A stretch of DNA of 8,358 nt. It comes from Syntrophobacteria bacterium (GTDB taxonomy: Bacteria > Desulfobacterota > DSWW01). Positions within the stretch are counted from its first letter, which is position 1. Each line of letters begins with the position of its first letter. Shown here piece after piece: positions 1 through 5,142 of the stretch. The stretch covers positions 1-8,358 of the forward strand of contig JAQYVQ010000555.1 in assembly GCA_030145435.1 (NCBI GenBank), read 5' to 3'. The notes under the pieces are model-generated. The model was given only the letters and a program-made list of their open reading frames with translations, did no database searches and was not told the DNA's origin. A program made the position numbers and the translations under genes.

Positions 1-6
1 GGCCAT
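1..6 (-). CDS. Possible start of a divergent gene (first two codons only)
   Basis: On the minus strand an ATG at 6-4 is followed by GCC (Met-Ala) and runs off the left edge. A purine-rich AAGGGAG lies about 5 bases upstream on the same strand, a well-placed ribosome binding site. A candidate minus-strand promoter and a FadR-type operator lie further upstream. Only two codons are visible, so no product can be named. A gene divergent from a FadR-family regulator is often one of its targets, which is inference here. Confidence 0.35.
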
Positions 7-45
7 GGAAGCTCCCTTTCCGTGTATACAGATTTTACTTGTTTA

Positions 46-56
46 TAGTCAGACCA
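46..56. promoter_or_regulatory. Putative FadR-family operator, copy 1
   Basis: The bases TAGTCAGACCA match all six fixed positions of TNGTNNNACNA, the reported consensus of FadR-subfamily GntR operators. The core AGTCAGAC recurs at 184-191. The site lies just downstream of the candidate minus-strand -10 element, where a bound repressor would block the divergent promoter. The likely binder is the regulator encoded at 313-1056. Site and pairing are inferred from sequence. Confidence 0.42.
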
Positions 57-62
57 AGGAAT

Positions 63-92
63 TTGATAGCACTTCGGCGCTTCTTTTGTCAA
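63..92 (-). promoter_or_regulatory. Candidate sigma-70 promoter for the divergent gene
   Basis: On the minus strand a perfect -35 hexamer TTGACA (92-87) is followed after 18 bases by TATCAA (68-63), a 4 of 6 match to the -10 consensus. Transcription would start near 56, inside operator copy 1, and run left toward the ATG at position 6. The -35 is strong and the -10 weak. Confidence 0.35.
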
Positions 93-134
93 GAAAATTC
101 CTGCCGCGGGGGGTGGCCCCAGCCCAGTTTTCAC

Positions 135-163
135 TTGCCAACGGGAAGAGATTGAAGTATATA
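135..163 (+). promoter_or_regulatory. Candidate promoter for the regulator/thiolase operon
   Basis: TTGCCA (135-140) is followed after 17 bases by TATATA (158-163), a plausible sigma-70 pair. A second option is TTGAAG (152-157) with TATATT (177-182), but its 19-base spacer is long. In either case operator copy 2 at 183-193 falls at or just after the start of transcription, which fits autoregulation. Confidence 0.35.
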
Positions 164-182
164 TGCTAACTAAACCTATATT

Positions 183-193
183 AAGTCAGACTA
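183..193. promoter_or_regulatory. Putative FadR-family operator, copy 2
   Basis: AAGTCAGACTA fits TNGTNNNACNA at five of the six fixed positions (A replaces the first T). It shares AGTCAGAC with copy 1, and its core AGTC-A-GACT is a perfect palindrome around a central A. It sits between the candidate promoter and the regulator start, the expected place for an autoregulatory site. Confidence 0.38.
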
Positions 194-312
194 GCAGTAC
201 GTAGCGGAATCCAACGATGACTTCAGAAGACCCTCGTAGGGACTTGGCGGATTCTCTCATTGAATCTATCACAAAATCCATGGGTTATGAATATCCACAG
301 GGGCACGAGACG

Positions 313-1056
313 ATGAAGAATTTGATCCCCATCGAGAAGAACGTGAAGATCTCCCACAAGATCGTCGAACAAATCAAGGGCATCATCCTCTCCGGAGGCC
401 TCCAGCCGGGGGCCCGCCTGCCCAAGGAGCAGGACCTGTCCGAGATGCTCGGCGTGAGCCGCCCCACCCTGCGCGAGGCCCTGACCGTGCTCGAGGCGAT
501 CGGGCTTATCGAGGTACGGCCCCGGGAGGGGAGCATCGTTCGATCGGTCGTGCCTCAGAGCATCCAGGACCCGATCCAGGGCATGATCGAGGTGGACCCC
601 TGGAAGGTGCTCGAACTCTTCGAGGTCCGGGTAAAGATCGACTCCGAAGGCGCAGGCATGGCCGCAGAGCGTGCCACCGATGACGATCTGAAAACGATCA
701 AGAACTATGCGGATCAGCTCGAGCAGCAGATCAAGGGCAAGCAGTCCATCCTGGAAGTAGAGCCGAGCAGGCTCTACCAGAAGACGTTTTTCGCCATCGC
801 AGACGCGACACACAATTCCATTTACGCACACTTCATGAAATCGGTCTGGACCCTCCTGGATGGGGCCATCCCTTACAGCCGTCAGAAGCTGCTCAACGTA
901 CCCGACATCTCGAAGACGATAGCACAGCAATACCGGCAGATCGTGAATCTCGTTGTCGAGCGCAAACCGAACCCGGCACGAAAGGCTGTGATCCGGCACC
1001 TGGATTTTGTCGGAGAGCAGCTTCGTAAGGTGATCGAGTCTTCCGAGGAAGGCTGA
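313..1056 (+). CDS. GntR/FadR-family transcriptional regulator
   Basis: This 247-residue protein has a winged helix-turn-helix of GntR type at about residues 12-78. Landmarks are LQPGARLPKEQDLSEMLGVS, PTLREAL and a wing ending EVRPREGSIV. An all-helical FCD-type effector domain follows at about 98-240. FadR-subfamily proteins bind DNA as dimers and respond to acyl-CoAs or organic acids. In the FCD domain three of the usual metal-ligand positions appear replaced: the D-x3-H site reads S152/Q156, and the middle His is a Tyr (AQQYRQI). Only H229 remains, so a metal-bound carboxylate effector is doubtful and an acyl-CoA is a reasonable guess. The start at 313 leaves the usual short N-terminus and has a GGGGC patch upstream. 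An in-frame ATG at 217 would add 32 residues of atypical codon use. The thiolase gene follows after 47 bases, so the protein probably controls this operon and itself. Confidence 0.88.
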   Translation: MKNLIPIEKNVKISHKIVEQIKGIILSGGLQPGARLPKEQDLSEMLGVSRPTLREALTVLEAIGLIEVRPREGSIVRSVVPQSIQDPIQGMIEVDPWKVLELFEVRVKIDSEGAGMAAERATDDDLKTIKNYADQLEQQIKGKQSILEVEPSRLYQKTFFAIADATHNSIYAHFMKSVWTLLDGAIPYSRQKLLNVPDISKTIAQQYRQIVNLVVERKPNPARKAVIRHLDFVGEQLRKVIESSEEG

Positions 1057-1103
1057 CCGCGCAACGGAGACTACCCTACCCGCACAGACAGGAATCCCCC
1101 ATC

Positions 1104-2333
1104 ATGGAAACGCCAAGAGAAGTCGTCGTTGTCAGTGCCCTTCGAACGCCCTTCAGCAGGTTCGGGGGGGTCCTCCGGAGCTTCCACAGCACAGACCTGG
1201 GTGCCATGGTCATCCGGGAAGTCTTGAACAGGGTCTCTCTGCCGGGTGAACAGGTGGACATGCTCTACTACGGCATGTGCATCCAGTCGGAAGCGGCCAT
1301 CGAATACAATGTCAACGCCCGGCAGGCCCTGCTCAAGGCAGGGCTCCCGCCGGAGACCGTTTCCCTCACCTTGGATCGAGCCTGCTGCTCCTCCTTGACA
1401 TGCGTGCAGATGGGATTCCGGGATATTCGCTACGGAGAGTCGGACGTGGTGCTCGCCGTGGGCGCTGAAAACATGAGCAACACACCCTTTGTACTCCACA
1501 ACGTACGTTGGGAAACGGGGCTCGCTCAACCGAAGGTCAAGGACCACCTCTTCCCGATCGGTTACACGGGGCACAACTCCCTGGCAAAGGATGCCGGGGA
1601 CGTGGCCGTAGAGTTCGGCATCAGCCGGGAGGAACAGGACGAGTGGGCGGTCGGGAGCCAGAAGAAATGGGCCAAGGCGAACGAGGCCGGAAAATTCGAG
1701 GATGAGCTGATGTCCGTGGAGATCCCGCAACGAAAGGGAGAGCCCGTGGTCTTCGACCGGGACGAATCCCCGAGGCCGGACACGAGCGTGGAGAAGCTGG
1801 CAAAACTGAAACCGGTCTACGGCAGCCCGACGGTTACCGCCGGAAACGCTCCCGGGTTGGATGCGGGCGCGAGCGCGGTCGTGCTGATGACCAAGGAGAA
1901 GGCCCAGGAGCTGGGGCTCACGCCCCTGGCCACCATCCTCGCGGTGGCCAGTGTGGCGCGCGAACCTCGCTACATCGCCTCGGCGCCTGCAGATGCTATT
2001 CAAAAGGCCTTGGGGCAGGCGAGCCTGGGGTTGGACGACATCTCTCTGATCGAAATCAACGAGGCCTTTGCTGCCATGCCTCTGGTCTCGAGCAAGATCC
2101 TGGCAGACAAGTACTACGGCGGAGACGCCGCAAAACTGACCGCACTGCGGGACAAGATCAACGTGAACGGTGGAGCCGTTGCCCTCGGTCATCCGGTGGG
2201 GGCCAGCGGCGCCCGGATCCTTATGACCCTTGCGTACGAGCTCCGGAGAAGGGGCGGGGGCTATGGAGCATGCGGGATCTGCGGCGGGCTTGCCCAGGCG
2301 GACGCGGCCATCATTCGAGTGGACGGAACCTGA
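1104..2333 (+). CDS. Thiolase (acetyl-CoA acetyltransferase / 3-ketoacyl-CoA thiolase)
   Basis: This 409-residue protein is of typical thiolase length. Thiolases cleave 3-ketoacyl-CoA with CoA to acetyl-CoA plus a shortened acyl-CoA, or run in reverse. The acylated nucleophile is C94 in DRACCSSL, where most thiolases have CGSGL. GAENMSNTP (about 120-128) is the usual loop. NEAF is at 319-322, GGAVALGHPVGASGAR carries H363, and C393 in GICGGLAQ is the acid/base cysteine. Ungapped alignment from YGAC to AAII puts C393, not C390, at the catalytic position, with CGGLAQ replacing the common C(I/V)GGGQ. The protein is thus complete and probably active but from a divergent branch, so chain-length preference cannot be read. 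An AGGA lies 10 bases before the ATG. With the crotonase and AbfD downstream, cleavage of acetoacetyl-CoA is the simplest role. Confidence 0.9.
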   Translation: METPREVVVVSALRTPFSRFGGVLRSFHSTDLGAMVIREVLNRVSLPGEQVDMLYYGMCIQSEAAIEYNVNARQALLKAGLPPETVSLTLDRACCSSLTCVQMGFRDIRYGESDVVLAVGAENMSNTPFVLHNVRWETGLAQPKVKDHLFPIGYTGHNSLAKDAGDVAVEFGISREEQDEWAVGSQKKWAKANEAGKFEDELMSVEIPQRKGEPVVFDRDESPRPDTSVEKLAKLKPVYGSPTVTAGNAPGLDAGASAVVLMTKEKAQELGLTPLATILAVASVAREPRYIASAPADAIQKALGQASLGLDDISLIEINEAFAAMPLVSSKILADKYYGGDAAKLTALRDKINVNGGAVALGHPVGASGARILMTLAYELRRRGGGYGACGICGGLAQADAAIIRVDGT

Positions 2334-2364
2334 CGCTCACTTTTGCTGAAGAGGAGGAATGTAA

Positions 2365-3141
2365 ATGGGGTACTCGGTACTGAAAATCGAGAAGAAAGAA
2401 AACTACGCGATCCTGACGTTTGATCGTCCTGACAAGTTCAACGCTGCCAACGCCCAGATCTTTAGTGAGCTGACCGCCGCAGTAAAGGAGCTGGATGCAG
2501 ACAAAGAGGTGGGCTGCATGATCCTGACGGGCCAGACCTTTACCCACCCGAAGAAGGGCACGCCCTTTTCTGTCTTTTCCGCCGGGGCCGACGTGGAGCA
2601 ATTCGCGTCCATCGGACAAACCGAGGCCGGTTTCGATTTCATCAAGGTCTGTTTCGAGCCCTTCAAGGCGATCGAGTTCTGTGAAACACCGATCATCGCC
2701 GCAGTGAACGGCGCGGCCTTTGGGTTCGGGTTCGAGATTTCCGGGACCTGCGACATGTGCTTCTGTTCCAAGAGCGCCAAGTTCGCCCTGAAGGAGATCA
2801 ACCACGGAGCCGTTCCCGCCTGGACCGTAACCCGCGGTCTGGAGAAACTCGGCAAGCAGGTTGTGGCCTACCTTGCCCTGTCCGCTGTCGAGGTCGGCCC
2901 TGAGGAGGCGAGGCGGCTGGGAATCGTGGTCGATGTCTTCGAGGACGACGAACTCCTCCCCAAATGCGAGGAAATCGCCAAACGAATCGCCGCCAACAGC
3001 TACATGGCAAAGACATTCATCAAGACCACCCTGAATCGCAAGGCCATGGAGGAGTATCAGGAGGCGGAACGCTTCATGCCCGCCATCTTCGCAACGCAAT
3101 TCATGCAAGGCGCATTTGCCCGCTTCTTGAAGAAGAAATAA
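2365..3141 (+). CDS. Enoyl-CoA hydratase/isomerase (crotonase family)
   Basis: This 258-residue protein has crotonase-family length and motifs. FSAGAD (71-76) forms the first half of the oxyanion hole and NGAAFGFGFE the second. Both catalytic glutamates of enoyl-CoA hydratase appear present: E124 in GFGFE and E144 in FALKEINHGAVP, at the positions of E144 and E164 of rat crotonase. Hydration of crotonyl-CoA to 3-hydroxybutyryl-CoA is therefore feasible. Oddities are GFGFE in place of the usual GGGxE, and about ten extra residues (QTFTHPKKGTPF) before FSAGAD, near where the CoA pocket forms. A different unsaturated acyl-CoA substrate is possible. AGGAGG at 2352-2357, seven bases before the ATG, is a near-ideal ribosome binding site. 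The gene follows the thiolase by 31 bases and is probably co-transcribed with it. Confidence 0.88.
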   Translation: MGYSVLKIEKKENYAILTFDRPDKFNAANAQIFSELTAAVKELDADKEVGCMILTGQTFTHPKKGTPFSVFSAGADVEQFASIGQTEAGFDFIKVCFEPFKAIEFCETPIIAAVNGAAFGFGFEISGTCDMCFCSKSAKFALKEINHGAVPAWTVTRGLEKLGKQVVAYLALSAVEVGPEEARRLGIVVDVFEDDELLPKCEEIAKRIAANSYMAKTFIKTTLNRKAMEEYQEAERFMPAIFATQFMQGAFARFLKKK

Positions 3142-3165
3142 GCCGTCAAGGAAACCGTCTCACCA

Positions 3166-3197
3166 GCCGTCATTCCCGCCTTCGCGGGAATGACGGC
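3166..3197. repeat. Perfect hairpin repeat (GTCATTCCCGC family)
   Basis: A perfect 14-bp inverted repeat (3166-3179 with 3184-3197) closes a CTTC loop. The outer arm reads GCCGTCATTCCCGC. Hairpins of this GTCATTCCCGC...GCGGGAATGAC kind are widespread intergenic repeats in proteobacterial genomes. It lies 24 bases after the crotonase stop. No T-run follows directly (GTTTTTC only at 3204-3210), so it looks more like a repeat or an mRNA-stabilising hairpin than a full terminator. Confidence 0.8.
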
Positions 3198-3251
3198 AAA
3201 TAGGTGTTTTTCGACACCCTCTTGAGCGAGAGGGAACTAGGCGGCAGCACT

Positions 3252-3530
3252 GTGAAGCGGATTGGGCTGAAATATTGCGGGGGATGCAACCCTTCTTACG
3301 ACCGCGTGGAATACGTGCGGGAGATCCAGAAGGCGGCAGGCAGCCGGATCGAATGGGTCTCCCTCGACGAAGGAGGCTTCGCCACGGTCCTTCTCGTCAG
3401 CGGGTGTGACAAGCAGTGCGTGGAAATGGCAGAATATGAAGAAAGCGGATGTCGGATCATTCGCATCAAGGACACTTGTATAACCCCATCAGAAATCCTT
3501 TCCCTACTCCTGGAGGGAGACCATGATTAA
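3252..3530 (+). CDS. Small Cys-rich protein of unknown function, overlapping abfD
   Basis: This 92-residue protein has no family I can name. It begins KRIGLKYCGGCNPSYDRVE, giving a CxxC (C9, C12), and later has VLLVSGCDKQC (C52-x3-C56) with further cysteines at C67 and C76. There is no signal peptide or membrane segment. The paired CxxC and CxxxC suggest a bound metal or Fe-S cluster, or a thiol redox site, which is inference. I chose the GTG at 3252 because the conserved-looking sequence starts there and AGGCGG lies about 8 bases upstream. An earlier in-frame GTG at 3204 would add 16 residues that begin only 7 bases after the hairpin. The last 8 bases overlap abfD and carry its ribosome binding site, so translation is probably coupled. 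A role in assembly, protection or electron supply of the AbfD Fe-S/FAD enzyme is possible but unproven. Confidence 0.75.
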   Translation: MKRIGLKYCGGCNPSYDRVEYVREIQKAAGSRIEWVSLDEGGFATVLLVSGCDKQCVEMAEYEESGCRIIRIKDTCITPSEILSLLLEGDHD

Positions 3531-4962
3531 GACCAAAGAAGATTATCTGAAGAGCCTGAGGGATCTCGGACACCTGGTGTACTTCAAGGGAGAGACCGTC
3601 TCCGACGTGACGGCTCACCCCTCCTTCGCGCCTCACATCAACTCAGTGGCCAAGACCTATGAGATGGCCCTGATGCCCGAGTTCGAGGACCTCCTGACCG
3701 CCACCTCTCATCTCACCGGGAAGAAGATCAACCGGTTCACGCACATCCACCAGAACGTGGACGATCTGATCAAGAAGGTCCAGATGCTCCGGCTGATCGC
3801 CCATGAAACAGCAAGTTGCTTCCAGCGCTGCGTCGGGTTTGACGGCCTGAATGCCACGTACATGACCACCTACGATATCGACCAGAAGCAAGGCACGGAT
3901 TATCACAAGCGCTTCTGCGAGTACCTGAAGTACATCCAGGAAGAGAACTTCATCCTCGTGGGTGGCATGACAGACCCGAAGGGAGACCGGTCCAAGGCCC
4001 CCAGCAAGCAGGCTGACCCGGACATGTTCACGAGGGTAGTGGAGAGGCGGGAAGACGGGATCGTCATCTCCGGCGCAAAGGCGCACCAGACCGGCGCGGT
4101 AAACTCCCACGAGATCCTCGTGATGCCCACGATGGCCCTCCGCGAGGGGGATGAAGACTATGCGATCACCTGTGCAGTGCCCCTGAATGCCAAGGGGGTC
4201 ATCCTGATCTTCGGCCGCCAGACGAACGACGAGAGGAAGGCCGAAAGCCAGATGGACTCCGGCAACCCGGACTTCGGCATGGTGGGCGGGGAGGCCCTGA
4301 TCGTGTTCGAACAGGTCTTCGTCCCCTGGGATCGCGTCTTCATGTGCGGTGAAATCGATTTTTGTGGCACCCTGGTCGAACGGTTCGCAACCCTTCACCG
4401 GCAGAACTACGGCGGATGCAAGGGCGGCGTGTCGGACGTACTCATCGGGGCTTGTGCGCTCGCCTGTGAATATCAGGGCACGATGAAGGCCTCCCACATA
4501 AAGGACAAGCTTGCCGAGATGATGCACCTTGCCGAGACGCTCTACACCGGCTCGGTCGCCTGCTCGGCGATGGGCTCCGAGACGGCTTCCGGCGCCTACT
4601 ACCCGGACCCGATACTCGCGAACTGCACGAAGCTCAACGTGTCCCGGAACATTTACAAGATCGCCCAACTCGCCCACGACGTGGCCGGCGGCATCATCGC
4701 CACCCTGCCCGCGGAAAGCGATCTGCGCCACCCGGAGATCGGGAAGTACATCGAAAAATATATGTCCGGAGTGGAAGGCGTGTCCACGGAGGCGCGGATG
4801 AAAATCCTGCGGCTGATCGAGAACATGACGGGCGGGACCGCCCTCGTGGAATCGATGCACGGGGCCGGCTCGCCACAGGCACAGAAGGTCATGTACCAGC
4901 GCCTGGGCAGAATCGACATGAAGGTGAAGTGGGCCAAGAAGCTGGCCGGCATAGAAGACTGA
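3523..4962 (+). CDS. abfD: 4-Hydroxybutyryl-CoA dehydratase / vinylacetyl-CoA delta-isomerase
   Basis: This 479-residue flavoprotein belongs to the HpaB/acyl-CoA-dehydrogenase-like fold. AbfD dehydrates 4-hydroxybutyryl-CoA to crotonyl-CoA by a ketyl-radical route, using FAD and an unusual [4Fe-4S] cluster, and also isomerises vinylacetyl-CoA. The cluster ligands of the Clostridium aminobutyricum enzyme (C99, C103, H292, C299) are all present at the same numbers: ETASCFQRCVG and TLHRQNYGGCK. T190, E257, Y296 and K300, other residues studied by mutation in that enzyme, also match by number. Its E455 probably corresponds to E443 in VESMHGAGSPQ. This pattern separates it from true HpaB monooxygenases, which lack the cluster. 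GGAGGGAGA just before the ATG is a strong ribosome binding site inside the preceding gene. The protein is expected to be cytosolic, a homotetramer and oxygen sensitive. With the upstream crotonase and thiolase it would feed C4 units toward acetyl-CoA. Confidence 0.93.
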   Translation: MIKTKEDYLKSLRDLGHLVYFKGETVSDVTAHPSFAPHINSVAKTYEMALMPEFEDLLTATSHLTGKKINRFTHIHQNVDDLIKKVQMLRLIAHETASCFQRCVGFDGLNATYMTTYDIDQKQGTDYHKRFCEYLKYIQEENFILVGGMTDPKGDRSKAPSKQADPDMFTRVVERREDGIVISGAKAHQTGAVNSHEILVMPTMALREGDEDYAITCAVPLNAKGVILIFGRQTNDERKAESQMDSGNPDFGMVGGEALIVFEQVFVPWDRVFMCGEIDFCGTLVERFATLHRQNYGGCKGGVSDVLIGACALACEYQGTMKASHIKDKLAEMMHLAETLYTGSVACSAMGSETASGAYYPDPILANCTKLNVSRNIYKIAQLAHDVAGGIIATLPAESDLRHPEIGKYIEKYMSGVEGVSTEARMKILRLIENMTGGTALVESMHGAGSPQAQKVMYQRLGRIDMKVKWAKKLAGIED

Positions 4963-4972
4963 ACAGAAGACT

Positions 4973-5002
4973 CGCCCTTCTTCCTTCTGTGGGAGAAGGG
5001 CG
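4973..5002. repeat. Inverted repeat downstream of abfD
   Basis: The arms 4973-4984 (CGCCCTTCTTCC) and 4991-5002 (GGGAGAAGGGCG) pair over 12 bp with one G-T wobble around a 6-base loop. It starts 11 bases after the abfD stop. No T-run follows. A second short stem, GGGCC/GGCCC at 5002-5015, adjoins it. It may protect the 3' end of the operon mRNA or be part of a dispersed repeat. Confidence 0.6.
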
Positions 5003-5022
5003 GGCCAAGAGGCCCCCCTCAC

Positions 5023-5040
5023 TCCCCGCCTTCGCGGGGA
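5023..5040. repeat. Short hairpin sharing the CCCGCCTTCGCGGG core
   Basis: A perfect 7-bp stem TCCCCGC/GCGGGGA closes a CTTC loop. The 14-base core CCCGCCTTCGCGGG is identical to the centre of the hairpin at 3166-3197, so the two are probably related members of one dispersed repeat family, this one with shorter arms. Confidence 0.6.
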
Positions 5041-5077
5041 CAGGGAAGGTCACAAACTTAGCGAATAGGGAAGAATG

Positions 5078-5106
5078 CCCGCCTGGCAAGGTCAGAGCGG
5101 GTTTTT
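5078..5106 (+). terminator. Probable intrinsic terminator of the abfD operon
   Basis: CCCGCCTG (5078-5085) pairs with CAG-A-GCGGG (5093-5101, one bulged A) around a 7-base loop, followed at once by TTTTT (5102-5106). This is a typical rho-independent terminator. It lies 115 bases after abfD and 36 bases before the antiporter start, so it marks the end of the operon. Confidence 0.65.
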
Positions 5107-5142
5107 CGTTGCACGACAGCGTTCGACAAAGGCGGTGGAAGG

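Larger units (their letters stand above)
7..312. other. Putative divergent regulatory region
   Basis: This 306-base stretch precedes the regulator gene. It contains a candidate promoter on each strand and two AGTCAGAC elements, annotated separately. The reading frame of the regulator is open back to an ATG at 217. However, 217-312 is richer in AT and in codons rare in the genes that follow (TCA, AGA, TAT, AAA), so I treat it as leader rather than coding. A GC-rich patch around 104-122 shows nothing I can interpret. Confidence 0.5.

Noticed and set aside
223..999. Long open frame on the minus strand opposite the regulator (258 codons)
   Set aside because: It is the shadow of a GC-rich + strand gene with clear GntR/FCD motifs. 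Its translation is low in complexity and has no recognisable domain.
1071..2192. Long minus-strand open frame opposite the thiolase (373 codons)
   Set aside because: The + strand carries all the thiolase catalytic motifs in order. The minus frame has no domain and simply reflects the high GC content.
3166..3197. The perfect hairpin as a CRISPR unit or intrinsic terminator
   Set aside because: There is only one full copy here with no regular spacers, and no T-run follows the stem directly.
3523..4962. Reading this protein as a 4-hydroxyphenylacetate 3-monooxygenase (HpaB)
   Set aside because: The fold family is shared, but C99, C103, H292 and C299 are all present, which is specific to the Fe-S dehydratase branch.
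3643..5022. Long minus-strand open frame opposite abfD (459 codons)
   Set aside because: The + strand product matches AbfD at every cluster ligand, and the opposite frame is His/Arg/Val-rich without any family signature.
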